DNA from: a virus
Reading direction: 5' to 3' (one strand)
Virus record (IMG/VR): IMGVR_UViG_3300044675_000296
Coordinates: 1 to 30,004 of that record
Length of the DNA stretch: 30,004 nucleotides
Position numbers and translations under genes: made by a program
Notes under the pieces: generated by a model
What the model saw: only the letters and a program-made list of their open reading frames with translations
Told to the model about the DNA's origin: nothing
Database searches by the model: none
Shown: positions 7,469-14,431 of the stretch, in pieces
Position numbering within the stretch: position 1 is the first letter of the stretch
How the letters are laid out: every line of letters starts with the position of its first letter

Positions 7469-7661
7469 TTTGAGATACACAAAAGAAGATGCCGACGACG
7501 CATTTTTTAACTTAGGTAAGTTAATGGGGCGCATGCCGTTAGATGAAGCCAAACGCATGGAGATGATAGTGCGGATTATTTGTAGTTACGTGGAGCAGTT
7601 AGAAAAAGAGAACGATAAGCTAAGAAATGGTGATGAGTTTGATATGGATGGTCGTTGCTGA
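7461..7661 (+). CDS. Small helical phage protein, 66 aa
   Basis: Two in-frame ATGs exist (7452 and 7461). The second is preferred because GGAG at 7447-7450 is 10 bases before it and only one base before the first. The protein is helical and acidic, with a late coiled-coil stretch IICSYVEQLEKENDKLRNG. Its stop TGA overlaps the DNA polymerase ATG (TGATG), so it is the coupling leader of the polymerase. Function unknown. Confidence 0.65.
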   Translation: MTNLRYTKEDADDAFFNLGKLMGRMPLDEAKRMEMIVRIICSYVEQLEKENDKLRNGDEFDMDGRC

Positions 7662-9493
7662 TGAACCTAATAACGATTGACTTTGAAACCTTTTACGAGA
7701 AGTCTACCTTTAGCTTATCGAAGCTGACTACCGAGGAGTATGTGCGGGATGACCGCTTTGAGGTAATTGGTGTAGCCGTTAAAGTTAACGATGGCGAGAC
7801 CGAGTGGGCGAGTGGTACACACGAACAGATTAAGGGTTGGCTCGAAGGGTTTGACTGGGCGAACTCAATGGCGATTGCACACAACATGATGTTTGACGGA
7901 TTCATTCTGTCAGAACGTTTTGGCATATTCCCTAAAGTCTATGCAGATACCCTGTCTATGGGTCGAGCCATTCATGGTGTCGAAGTGGGCGGTAGCCTAG
8001 CGGTGCTTGCACAACGGTATAACCTAGGTACTAAAGGTGACGAAGTGATTGCCGCTTCAGGTAAGAACCGAGCCGACTTCACAGACGAAGAACTAGATAG
8101 GTACGGCGACTACTGCGTGAACGACGTAGAACTAACCTATAAGTTGTTCAGTGCGATGATTAAGAAGGGCTTTCCGAAGAACGAGATGAAGTTGATTGAC
8201 TTGACTACTCGTATGTTCACACGACCCCTGCTTGATCTAAACCTAAACCTGTTAGAAATGCACCTAACAGATATTAAGGAGAAGAAGGATAACCTGCTTC
8301 TGCTGGCTAACATTGAGGACAAGGGCGAACTCGCTTCAAATCCAAAGTTTGCCGAGTTATTGAAGCAGTTGGGTGTCCCCGTGCCGATGAAGATTAGCCC
8401 GACTACGGGTAAAGAAACATTTGCGTTGTCTAAGAACGACGAGGAGTTCAAGGCTTTGGCAGAGCATCCGAACGTAGTGGTACAGGCTTTAGTTGCGGCG
8501 AGGCTGGGTACAAAATCTACGTTAGAAGAAACTAGGACAGAGCGATTCATCGGGATCGCCAAGCGAGGACTGATGCCAGTTCCCCTAAAATATTATGCGG
8601 CGCACACGGGAAGGTGGGGTGGTAGTGATTCCCTAAACCTGCAAAACCTGCCGAGCCGAGGTGAGAACGCAGGGAAGTTAAAGAAGGCTATTGTTGCACC
8701 CGAAGGTTACTCAATTATTGATGCCGATTCGAGTCAGATTGAAGCACGGGTCTTAGCGTGGCTGGCTGGACAAAACGATTTAGTTGAAGCGTTTGCGAAA
8801 GGTGAAGATGTCTACAAAATCATGGCGTCTGCTATATATAGCAAGGGTATTGAAGAGATTACGAAGGAAGAAAGGTTCGTCGGTAAGACGACGATTCTCG
8901 GGGCGGGGTACGGCATGGGTGCGCAGAAATTCGGTGCACAGCTTAAGACGTTTGGCACTACGGTATCGGATGATGAGGCACGACACATTATACAAATCTA
9001 TCGAGAGACGTACCCCCATATAGTAGGACTATGGCGACAGGCGCAGTTGGCGCTGGAAGCAATAAGCAAGGGCTACACAACATCTTTAGGTAAGGTAGGT
9101 GTATTGACTTTAGTTCCAAGTGAACGTGGTATCAGACTACCAAGCGGACTACTGATGCGGTACGACCAGCTAGTTGCCCTCAGAGACGAGAAGGGCATGC
9201 AGTACCAGTACAAGACCCGTTACGGTTGGAATAAAATCTACGGCGGTAAAGTTATCGAGAACGTATGCCAAGCTATTGCTCGTTGCATTATTGGTGAGCA
9301 GATGATCCGTATAGCCAAGCGTTACAACGTGGTTCTAACAGTACACGATGCGATTGCCTGTGTAGTAAAAGACGGAGAAGTAAAAGAAGCCCAAGCCTAC
9401 ATTGAGGAGTGCATGAAGTGGACACCTGAGTGGGCAGATGGATTACCAGTAAGTTGTGAATCAGGATATGGAAAGAGTTATGGCGATTGCTAA
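7661..9493 (+). CDS. DNA polymerase, family A, with 3'-5' exonuclease domain
   Basis: This 610-aa enzyme is the replicative polymerase. The N-terminal DnaQ-like proofreading domain has Exo I IDFET (Asp7, Glu9), Exo II AHNMMFDG and Exo III YCVND. The polymerase domain has motif A DADSSQIEAR (Asp354), a motif B region TILGAGYGMGAQKF and motif C VHDA (His562, Asp563). There is no 5'-3' nuclease domain, as in T7-type polymerases. The frame extends to a TTG six bases upstream, but the ATG at 7661 overlaps the preceding stop as TGATG and is the likely start. Motif B has Gly-Ala-Gly-Tyr-Gly spacing close to other phage polymerases of this subgroup. Confidence 0.97.
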   Translation: MNLITIDFETFYEKSTFSLSKLTTEEYVRDDRFEVIGVAVKVNDGETEWASGTHEQIKGWLEGFDWANSMAIAHNMMFDGFILSERFGIFPKVYADTLSMGRAIHGVEVGGSLAVLAQRYNLGTKGDEVIAASGKNRADFTDEELDRYGDYCVNDVELTYKLFSAMIKKGFPKNEMKLIDLTTRMFTRPLLDLNLNLLEMHLTDIKEKKDNLLLLANIEDKGELASNPKFAELLKQLGVPVPMKISPTTGKETFALSKNDEEFKALAEHPNVVVQALVAARLGTKSTLEETRTERFIGIAKRGLMPVPLKYYAAHTGRWGGSDSLNLQNLPSRGENAGKLKKAIVAPEGYSIIDADSSQIEARVLAWLAGQNDLVEAFAKGEDVYKIMASAIYSKGIEEITKEERFVGKTTILGAGYGMGAQKFGAQLKTFGTTVSDDEARHIIQIYRETYPHIVGLWRQAQLALEAISKGYTTSLGKVGVLTLVPSERGIRLPSGLLMRYDQLVALRDEKGMQYQYKTRYGWNKIYGGKVIENVCQAIARCIIGEQMIRIAKRYNVVLTVHDAIACVVKDGEVKEAQAYIEECMKWTPEWADGLPVSCESGYGKSYGDC

Positions 9494-9668
9494 AGTAGAT
9501 TATTCCCCAATGTATTTACATGCGTTAAAGGAAATTAGGATGGCACACGATGCCTTGGTATCAAACAAGTTTCAGGCGGCATACGAGCATTGCTTGAACG
9601 CACAGACCGAAATGAAGTTAATGACGGGTGCGGTAAAGACATGGATTCCTACAAAGGACACAGAATGA
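9480..9668 (+). CDS. Small phage protein of unknown function, 62 aa
   Basis: The ATG at 9480 lies inside the end of the polymerase gene, overlapping it by 14 bases; GGAAAGAG just before it is a usable ribosome-binding site. The frame runs back to a GTG at 9456, less likely. The helical protein begins MAIAKVDYSPMYLHALKEIR and resembles a short TPR-like or helical-hairpin unit (ALVSNKFQAAYEHCLNAQTE). Its stop overlaps the DUF3310 gene start (ATGA). Confidence 0.65.
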   Translation: MAIAKVDYSPMYLHALKEIRMAHDALVSNKFQAAYEHCLNAQTEMKLMTGAVKTWIPTKDTE

Positions 9669-9970
9669 ACGCAAATGAACTGGCGCATGAGTTAGAAAAT
9701 GCTAAAAGCATTAGTGAGGTTGCAAGGCTAGTTAAGGAAGAAGCTATTCCAATGCTTAAACAACAAACAAACGACCCAGTGAACCACCCGAAGCATTACA
9801 CCGACCACCCTAGCGGTATCGAGTGCATACAGATTACAGAACACATGGGGTTCAATCTAGGTAATGCGCTGAAATACATTTGGCGATGCGACCTCAAGAA
9901 GGATGCTGTCGAGGACTTACGCAAAGCCCGTTGGTACATTGACCGTGAAATCGCTAAGAGAACAAAATGA
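9665..9970 (+). CDS. DUF3310 family phage protein
   Basis: Residues about 35-100 match DUF3310: VNHPKHYTDHPSGIECIQIT, then NLGNALKYIWRC and a DLRKARWYIDREI end. This small domain is widespread in phages, usually near replication and nucleotide genes, and is sometimes labelled a nucleotide kinase-like protein; its biochemical role is not settled. Residues 1-33 form an extra helical lead-in. The ATG at 9665 is chosen over earlier in-frame starts because it overlaps the upstream stop as ATGA. The gene also overlaps the nuclease gene by 4 bases. Confidence 0.9.
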   Translation: MNANELAHELENAKSISEVARLVKEEAIPMLKQQTNDPVNHPKHYTDHPSGIECIQITEHMGFNLGNALKYIWRCDLKKDAVEDLRKARWYIDREIAKRTK

Positions 9971-10635
9971 CTAAACCTATCTCATGGTCGTACTCAAGCA
10001 TTAAGTTGTTTGACCAATGCCCTAAGAAGTACTACCACCTGCGGGTTCTCAAAGATATTAAAGAACCACCAACGGATGCGATCTTATACGGTAAACAGTT
10101 CCACGAGGCAGCCGAGCTGTACATAAGAGATAACACCCCAATACCTCCGCAGTTTGCTTTTGCCAAGAACGCATTGGATAACCTCAAGCAGTTGAAGGGG
10201 GATAAGATGTGCGAACTTGAGATGGGTTTGACCGAGAACTTAGAGCCATGCGGGTTCAAAGACCCGAACGTATGGTGGCGGGGGGTAGCTGACCTAGCTA
10301 TTGTTGATGGTACAAAGGGTAGATGCCTAGATTACAAGACGGGAAAGTCCGCCAAGTATGCCGATACCGACCAGCTAGAACTAATGGCACTAGCCATGTT
10401 TAAGCATTTCCCACAGCTAACCGAGGTGCAGGGAGCCCTGTTTTTTGTTATCAGTAAGAACTTCATAAAGGACTCGTACAAGGCTGAAAAACAGGATAAG
10501 ATGTGGACTAAATGGTTGGCAGAGTACAACAAGATGAAGATGGCTTATGAGAACGATGTATGGAATCCTCGCCCTTCAGGACTGTGCAAAAAACACTGCC
10601 TAGTTATGGAATGTCCGCACAATGGAAGGAACTAA
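9967..10635 (+). CDS. PD-(D/E)XK nuclease, Cas4/RecB-like, with probable iron-sulfur cysteines
   Basis: The 222-aa protein shows the RecB/Cas4 nuclease order: N-terminal SYSSIKLFDQCPKKYY, GKQFHEAAE, GVADLAIVD, then CLDYKTGK with Asp122 and Lys124 of the active site, and QLELMALA in the QxxxY-like position. One Cys in FDQCP plus three near the C-terminus (CKKHCLVMEC) give the four-Cys arrangement that holds a 4Fe-4S cluster in Cas4 and AddB-type nucleases. It likely acts as a 5'-3' or end-processing exonuclease in phage recombination or replication. No CRISPR array or cas gene is nearby, so it is not a CRISPR adaptation protein here. Confidence 0.9.
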   Translation: MTKPISWSYSSIKLFDQCPKKYYHLRVLKDIKEPPTDAILYGKQFHEAAELYIRDNTPIPPQFAFAKNALDNLKQLKGDKMCELEMGLTENLEPCGFKDPNVWWRGVADLAIVDGTKGRCLDYKTGKSAKYADTDQLELMALAMFKHFPQLTEVQGALFFVISKNFIKDSYKAEKQDKMWTKWLAEYNKMKMAYENDVWNPRPSGLCKKHCLVMECPHNGRN

Positions 10636-10637
10636 TA

Positions 10638-10952
10638 ATGCCCTACGTTAATAAAAAGCGCCCGTACGATAAAGAGTACGATCAGCAACAAGCGAGAGGT
10701 GAACTACCTAATCGCATGGAACGTCAACGTGCTCGTCGCAAGATAGACAAGACAGGCAAAGATGCAAACAAAAACGGTGTAGCCGATAAGCGTGAAGGTA
10801 AGGATGTAGCGCACGTTAAAGCATTGTCTAAAGGTGGTAGTAATAAACACGGTGTACGTATTGAATCGCCATCAAAGAATCGTTCGTTCAAGCGAGATTC
10901 AAAAAGTAATTTAGTTTCAGAAGTAAGTAAAAAAGAAAGAAAAAAGTCTTGA
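10638..10952 (+). CDS. Basic HNH-like phage protein, 104 aa
   Basis: The ATG at 10638, two bases after the nuclease stop and with AAGGA at 10626-10630, is preferred over starts inside the nuclease gene. The protein is very rich in Lys and Arg. Residues about 55-85 (VAHVKALSKGGSN, then SKNRSFKRD) resemble the core of phage HNH proteins of the form 'dH..pLs.GG.n...N...s..NrSf'. The usual CxxC zinc knuckles are absent and the first catalytic pair reads AH rather than DH, so nuclease activity is doubtful; it may be a DNA-binding derivative. Confidence 0.55.
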   Translation: MPYVNKKRPYDKEYDQQQARGELPNRMERQRARRKIDKTGKDANKNGVADKREGKDVAHVKALSKGGSNKHGVRIESPSKNRSFKRDSKSNLVSEVSKKERKKS

Positions 10953-10988
10953 ACTTTTCTGAGATTGTTGTAGTATAAAAGTATTCGT

Positions 10989-11016
10989 TTGACAAGATGC
11001 AAGCGTCAGGTATGAG
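10989..11016 (+). promoter_or_regulatory. Sigma70-like promoter before the helicase gene
   Basis: TTGACA (10989-10994) is a perfect -35 box, followed after 16 bases by TATGAG (11011-11016) as -10 box. It lies in the largest gap of the + strand half, oriented toward the helicase gene. Transcription would start near 11023. An alternative, TTGAAC (10949) with TATAAA (10974), has a 19-base spacer and is weaker. Confidence 0.5.
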
Positions 11017-11027
11017 TGGCAAGCATC

Positions 11028-11126
11028 ACAGAGTGACATCTGTTTAAACCGTACCAGTCGGCACCATTTCATTTCCTGTGGGGAACCGACAACATTGTAG
11101 AGCATAGTGGACACCACTTATGCTCT
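11028..11126 (+). promoter_or_regulatory. Structured leader with successive hairpins before the helicase gene
   Basis: Three stems can be drawn in order. ACAGA/TCTGT lies at 11028-11032 and 11039-11043. GTCGG/CCGAC lies at 11057-11061 and 11086-11090. A strong stem at 11099-11126 pairs AGAGCATA with TATGCTCT and GTGG with CCAC, with one bulged T and an ACA loop. No long T-run follows the last stem, so it is not a good terminator. The region from 10953 to 11150 contains no gene I can support. It may be a translation-control leader or a small RNA (inference). Confidence 0.4.
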
Positions 11127-11150
11127 ATTTACGCATCACTGGAGAGATAG

Positions 11151-12689
11151 TTGCAAATTATAAATAATAAGATTCTGTTGTTAAATCTGCGTAACCCTAA
11201 TAAGGTCACGACTGTAATCCCAAAGAGCAAACAGCTTGAAGGGAATCAGGTCGCCGTGAACTGGGGGCTAGACGAAGCACGAGTTTTAAACAACATGCAA
11301 ATAAAAAACATCCCATCACCAATCATGGGACATTACTCCTGGCCTGGATTACATAAGCCATTTGACCACCAAAAAACTACCTCGTCTTTTCTGACCTTAA
11401 ACCCTCGTGCCTTCTGCCTTAACGAGCAGGGTACTGGCAAGACAGGTTCGGTTATATGGGCGGCTGATTACCTAATGAAGATTGGGCGAATCAAGCGGGT
11501 GTTGGTCATCTGCCCCTTATCCATTATGGATTCAGCTTGGAGAGCAGACCTATTTAAGTTCGCTATGCACCGCCATGTGGACATAGCCTACGGTAGCCGT
11601 GAGAAGCGGGTACGAATTATTAACTCCGATGCCGAGTTTGTCATCATTAACTATGACGGTGTGGAGATTGTGCAGGAAGACATAGCCAACGGGGGCTTTG
11701 ACCTGATTGTTATTGACGAAGCAAACGCATACAAGAACGCTCAGACAACCCGCTGGAAGACACTAAACCGAATCCTCAAACCCGATACATGGCTGTGGAT
11801 GCTGACGGGTACACCTGCCGCCCAGTCCCCCGTGGATGCCTATGGCTTGGCTAAACTAGTTAGCCCCAAGAACGTACCTAAGTTTTACTCAGCGTTTAAA
11901 GACATGGTGATGTACAAGGTATCGCAGTTCAGGTGGGTAAACAGACCCAACGCAGAACGAATCGTGCACGAAGCCTTGCAACCTGCCATACGGTTCACCA
12001 AGGAAGAATGTTTAGACCTGCCCGAACTAACTTACGTAACCCGTGAAGTTGAACTCACCCCACAACAGAAGAAGTATTACGAGTTACTACGTAAGCAGTT
12101 GGTGGTATCGGCAGTGGGCGAGCAAATCACGGCGGTAAACGCTGCAGTTGGGATGAGTAAACTCCTGCAAATATCTTGTGGCGCAGTGTATTCGGATTCG
12201 GGCGAGACCCTTGAGTTTGACATCAAGAACCGTTACAAAGTCATGCGGGAAGTGCTGGATGAAACCAAGCAGAAAGCCCTGATATTCGTACCCTTTAAGA
12301 ACACCATTGAGATCCTGTCCAAGAAGCTACAAGACGACGGGTTTACCACCGCCATCATTAACGGCGACGTGCCAGCACACAGGCGAGCCGAGATATTTAA
12401 GAACTTTCAAGAAACACCCAACCCCCGTATCCTGATTATCCAACCGCAAGCGGCGGCTCATGGAGTCACTTTAACGGCGGCTGACACGGTTATTTGGTGG
12501 GGTCCGACCCCAAGCCTAGAAACATACGCTCAAGCTAATGCAAGGGCGCATAGGGCGGGGCAGAGGCATCCCGTCACGGTAGTGAGATTACAGGGTTCAA
12601 ATGCGGAGAAACACCTATATAAAATGCTTGACAACCGTATTAGCGACCATGTAAAGTTAGTTGAACTTTACAAGAATTTACTTGATTAA
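11151..12689 (+). CDS. SNF2-type superfamily 2 helicase/ATPase
   Basis: The 512-aa protein carries Walker A NEQGTGKT (Lys97), motif Ia VICPLSIM, the Walker B-type box VIDEAN (Asp189, Glu190), motif III LTGTP, motif IV KALIFVPF, motif V region QAAAHGVTLTAAD and motif VI QANARAHRAGQ, the SNF2/Rad54-like set. Phage members translocate on double-stranded DNA and help replication or recombination. No ATG fits the start; TTG at 11151 is used, with GGAGAG at 11141-11146. The last bases overlap the next promoter. It follows nuclease and HNH-like genes, which fits a recombination role. Confidence 0.93.
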   Translation: MQIINNKILLLNLRNPNKVTTVIPKSKQLEGNQVAVNWGLDEARVLNNMQIKNIPSPIMGHYSWPGLHKPFDHQKTTSSFLTLNPRAFCLNEQGTGKTGSVIWAADYLMKIGRIKRVLVICPLSIMDSAWRADLFKFAMHRHVDIAYGSREKRVRIINSDAEFVIINYDGVEIVQEDIANGGFDLIVIDEANAYKNAQTTRWKTLNRILKPDTWLWMLTGTPAAQSPVDAYGLAKLVSPKNVPKFYSAFKDMVMYKVSQFRWVNRPNAERIVHEALQPAIRFTKEECLDLPELTYVTREVELTPQQKKYYELLRKQLVVSAVGEQITAVNAAVGMSKLLQISCGAVYSDSGETLEFDIKNRYKVMREVLDETKQKALIFVPFKNTIEILSKKLQDDGFTTAIINGDVPAHRRAEIFKNFQETPNPRILIIQPQAAAHGVTLTAADTVIWWGPTPSLETYAQANARAHRAGQRHPVTVVRLQGSNAEKHLYKMLDNRISDHVKLVELYKNLLD

Positions 12690-12710
12690 CGTAGAGTTTG
12701 ATAGTATAGT
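12682..12710 (+). promoter_or_regulatory. Sigma70-like promoter before the SSB/primase operon
   Basis: TTGATT (12682-12687) and TATAGT (12705-12710) are separated by exactly 17 bases, a strong sigma70 match. The -35 box lies in the last codons of the helicase gene. Transcription would start near 12717, about 50 bases before the next ATG, and serve the genes up to the terminator at 17552-17580. Confidence 0.6.
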
Positions 12711-12768
12711 AGTAACACCGATAGCGAGAATAAAACCAAGCCGTTATCGTCTTTAACAGGAGAGTACC

Positions 12769-13194
12769 ATGAGTGACGAAGTAGAATCACAGGCCGAAGT
12801 GCCTTTAGAAAAACTTACCCGTATCTACATCAAGATGCGTGATAAGAAGGCAGAACTAGAAGCAGAACTCGAAAACCAAGTAGGTAAATTAGAGAATGAC
12901 ATGGGGACTGTGAAAACAGCCATCCTCAACCACATGAAGTCATTGGGGGTCGAGAGTTTAAGAACCGATGCAGGAACCGTGTACCGCACCGTAAGGACTA
13001 AGTACAGCACATCGGATTGGGAATCTATGGGCAAGTTCATTCTTGAACATGGTGTACCTGAACTATTGGAGAAGCGAATTCAGCAGACCAATATGAGGGT
13101 ATTTTTAGAGGAGAATCCAGACCTACTGCCGCCTGGGCTTAACTCAAACATGGAGTATTCAGTAACAATAAAAAGGAGCAAAAATGGTGGATGA
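12769..13194 (+). CDS. Coiled-coil phage protein, possible Gam-like nuclease inhibitor, 141 aa
   Basis: AGGAGA at 12758-12763 precedes the ATG. The N-terminal half is a coiled coil (MRDKKAELEAELENQVGKLE), followed by a beta-rich segment with SLRTDAGTVYRTVRTKYSTS, helices LLEKRIQQTNMRVFLEE and a final strand EYSVTIKRSK. This order (long helix pair, 'G.v...vr.k', 'ikqt.....f', final 'v.ikr') recalls Mu Gam-type double-strand DNA-end binding proteins that block RecBCD. The similarity is by pattern only. The gene overlaps the HTH gene by 11 bases. Confidence 0.55.
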   Translation: MSDEVESQAEVPLEKLTRIYIKMRDKKAELEAELENQVGKLENDMGTVKTAILNHMKSLGVESLRTDAGTVYRTVRTKYSTSDWESMGKFILEHGVPELLEKRIQQTNMRVFLEENPDLLPPGLNSNMEYSVTIKRSKNGG

Positions 13195-13456
13195 AGCGTT
13201 TGTCCCGATAGAAGATGTGGCTAAGCATTTTGCTGTGTCTGTATCGACAGTCCGTTCGTGGATTCGTCAAGACTTAATCCCTGCGTTAAAACTGGGCGGT
13301 GTATATCGTTTCAAGATTAACGAAGTGGAGCAAGCCTTGCGCAAACTCAATGGCGGAGAACTAGTACGAGAAGAAGCTGACGGGAGCCTAACGGTTAATG
13401 TACCTGCAGGATCAGCCCAAATAGCTCTTAACTTTAACCCTGACGAAGATATTTAA
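13184..13456 (+). CDS. Excisionase/MerR-type helix-turn-helix protein, 90 aa
   Basis: Residues 5-55 read as a winged HTH of the excisionase type: IEDVAKHFAVSVSTVRSWIR, then LIPALKLGGVYRFKINEVEQ, the classic 'helix-turn-helix plus R.. wing, ei...l' pattern. The C-terminal 35 residues are acidic with a strand-like ADGSLTVNVPAG. AAAAGGAGC at 13171-13179 supports the ATG at 13184. Such proteins act as excisionases or as small transcription regulators; no integrase is in the window, so regulation of the replication operon is as likely. Confidence 0.8.
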   Translation: MVDEAFVPIEDVAKHFAVSVSTVRSWIRQDLIPALKLGGVYRFKINEVEQALRKLNGGELVREEADGSLTVNVPAGSAQIALNFNPDEDI

Positions 13457-13467
13457 GGAGAATTAGC

Positions 13468-14355
13468 ATGAGTGAAATGACTCTATTTAAAGGTGGTTTA
13501 CCATCGTATTTACAAACCTCAGCCGATGATGCAACCAATGCGTTAGCTGGTGGTGAAAGCCTAGGCTCACGTCGCCTTAGCATCAAAGGTAGCGTGTTCC
13601 GTGAGTTTATCGGTGGCAAAGAGTACCGTGTATCAGAAGAACGTTCTATGAACGTGGTGATTATCAAAGCCGCACCAAAGGTTTCCCGTGTGTTTTATGC
13701 TGGTTCCTACGTTGAAGGCGAGACCGTATCACCTGTATGCTGGTCATCTGACAGCCAACGCCCTGACGATAAGTCTAAGGAAAAGCAGTCAGCTACTTGC
13801 TTAACTTGCCCACAGAACATCAAAGGTTCGGGTCAAGGCGATAGCCGTGCATGCCGCTATCAGCAACGCTTGGCAGTTGTGATTGACGGTGAGATTGATA
13901 AAGGCGAAGTGTATCAGCTAGTATTGCCACCAACATCTGTATTCGGTGATGGTGAGAAGGGTAAGTTACCCCTGCAAGCCTATGCTCGTCACCTTAAGAA
14001 TCACGGCACACCGATTACTGGTGTTGTTACTGAGATGCGTTTTGATACAGCAAGCCCAACACCTAAACTGATATTCAAGCCAGTGCGCCCTGTAACGGAA
14101 GAAGAATTCAACGAGATTCAAAACCTCAAGGATTCACAAGAAGCTATCAATGCGATCACAATGACCGTTGCACAGACAGATGGTGTGAAGGATAAATCAT
14201 CCGTCAAGAACGCATTAGCCGCACCGAAAGCTGAGAAAGTTGTAGCTGAAGAAGTAGAAGCCATTGAAGAACCGAAGAAAGCTCCACCTAAGAAAACCGC
14301 AGTTGCGGCAGAGCCTAAACTAGAAGACTTAGTTGGCGAATGGGACGATGCTTAA
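13468..14355 (+). CDS. Putative single-stranded DNA-binding protein with acidic tail, 295 aa
   Basis: AAGGAGA at 13455-13461 drives the ATG. Residues 30-210 look beta-rich and OB-like, with a possible four-Cys zinc site (SPVCW, TCLTC, RACRY near residues 91-131). The C-terminus is a flexible Ala/Lys/Glu/Pro stretch ending in EDLVGEWDDA, like the acidic tails of T7 gp2.5 and bacterial SSB that recruit replication partners. It sits between the HTH and primase genes, a usual SSB position. It is not an obvious homologue of a characterised SSB, so the call rests on architecture and context. Confidence 0.6.
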   Translation: MSEMTLFKGGLPSYLQTSADDATNALAGGESLGSRRLSIKGSVFREFIGGKEYRVSEERSMNVVIIKAAPKVSRVFYAGSYVEGETVSPVCWSSDSQRPDDKSKEKQSATCLTCPQNIKGSGQGDSRACRYQQRLAVVIDGEIDKGEVYQLVLPPTSVFGDGEKGKLPLQAYARHLKNHGTPITGVVTEMRFDTASPTPKLIFKPVRPVTEEEFNEIQNLKDSQEAINAITMTVAQTDGVKDKSSVKNALAAPKAEKVVAEEVEAIEEPKKAPPKKTAVAAEPKLEDLVGEWDDA

Positions 14356-14413
14356 ATAAACGGTTATGGGGTTCCAGTAGGATTAAAAGTCTGCATTTGA
14401 TGTAGCGACTGCC

Positions 14414-14429
14414 CCACCTTCAAAGGTGG
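14414..14429 (+). promoter_or_regulatory. Hairpin that covers the primase ribosome-binding site
   Basis: CCACCT (14414-14419) pairs with AGGTGG (14424-14429) across a TCAA loop. The right arm is the ribosome-binding site (AAGGTGG) of the primase ATG at 14432. When folded, it would block the ribosome. An upstream TGGGG (14367-14371) can instead pair with CCCCA (14412-14416) and would open it. The rest of the 76-base gap shows no gene. Confidence 0.45.
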
Positions 14430-14431
14430 CT

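Noticed and set aside
8137-8562. - strand ORF of 141 codons opposite the polymerase
   Set aside because: Lies wholly antisense to the conserved family A polymerase, with Ser/Phe/Asn-biased shadow composition.
9967-10635. Cas4-like nuclease as sign of a CRISPR system
   Set aside because: No repeat-spacer array and no cas1 or cas2 gene in the window; Cas4/RecB-like nucleases are common phage recombination proteins.
10949-10979. Alternative promoter TTGAAC...TATAAA
   Set aside because: A 19-base spacer and overlap with the upstream stop codon make it weaker than the TTGACA box 40 bases downstream; it could still contribute.
11099-11126. Strong hairpin as a rho-independent terminator
   Set aside because: Only ATTTACG follows the stem, with no T-run, and the helicase start lies just 24 bases downstream.
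12594-12602. GGTTCAAAT, resembling the T-loop of a tRNA
   Set aside because: It lies inside the helicase coding sequence and no acceptor, anticodon or D stems can be drawn around it.
12719-12752. Weak hairpin CGATAGCG / CGTTATCG in the leader after the 12682 promoter
   Set aside because: Eight pairs with a wobble and a loop of about 16 bases is within what chance gives; no supporting signal.
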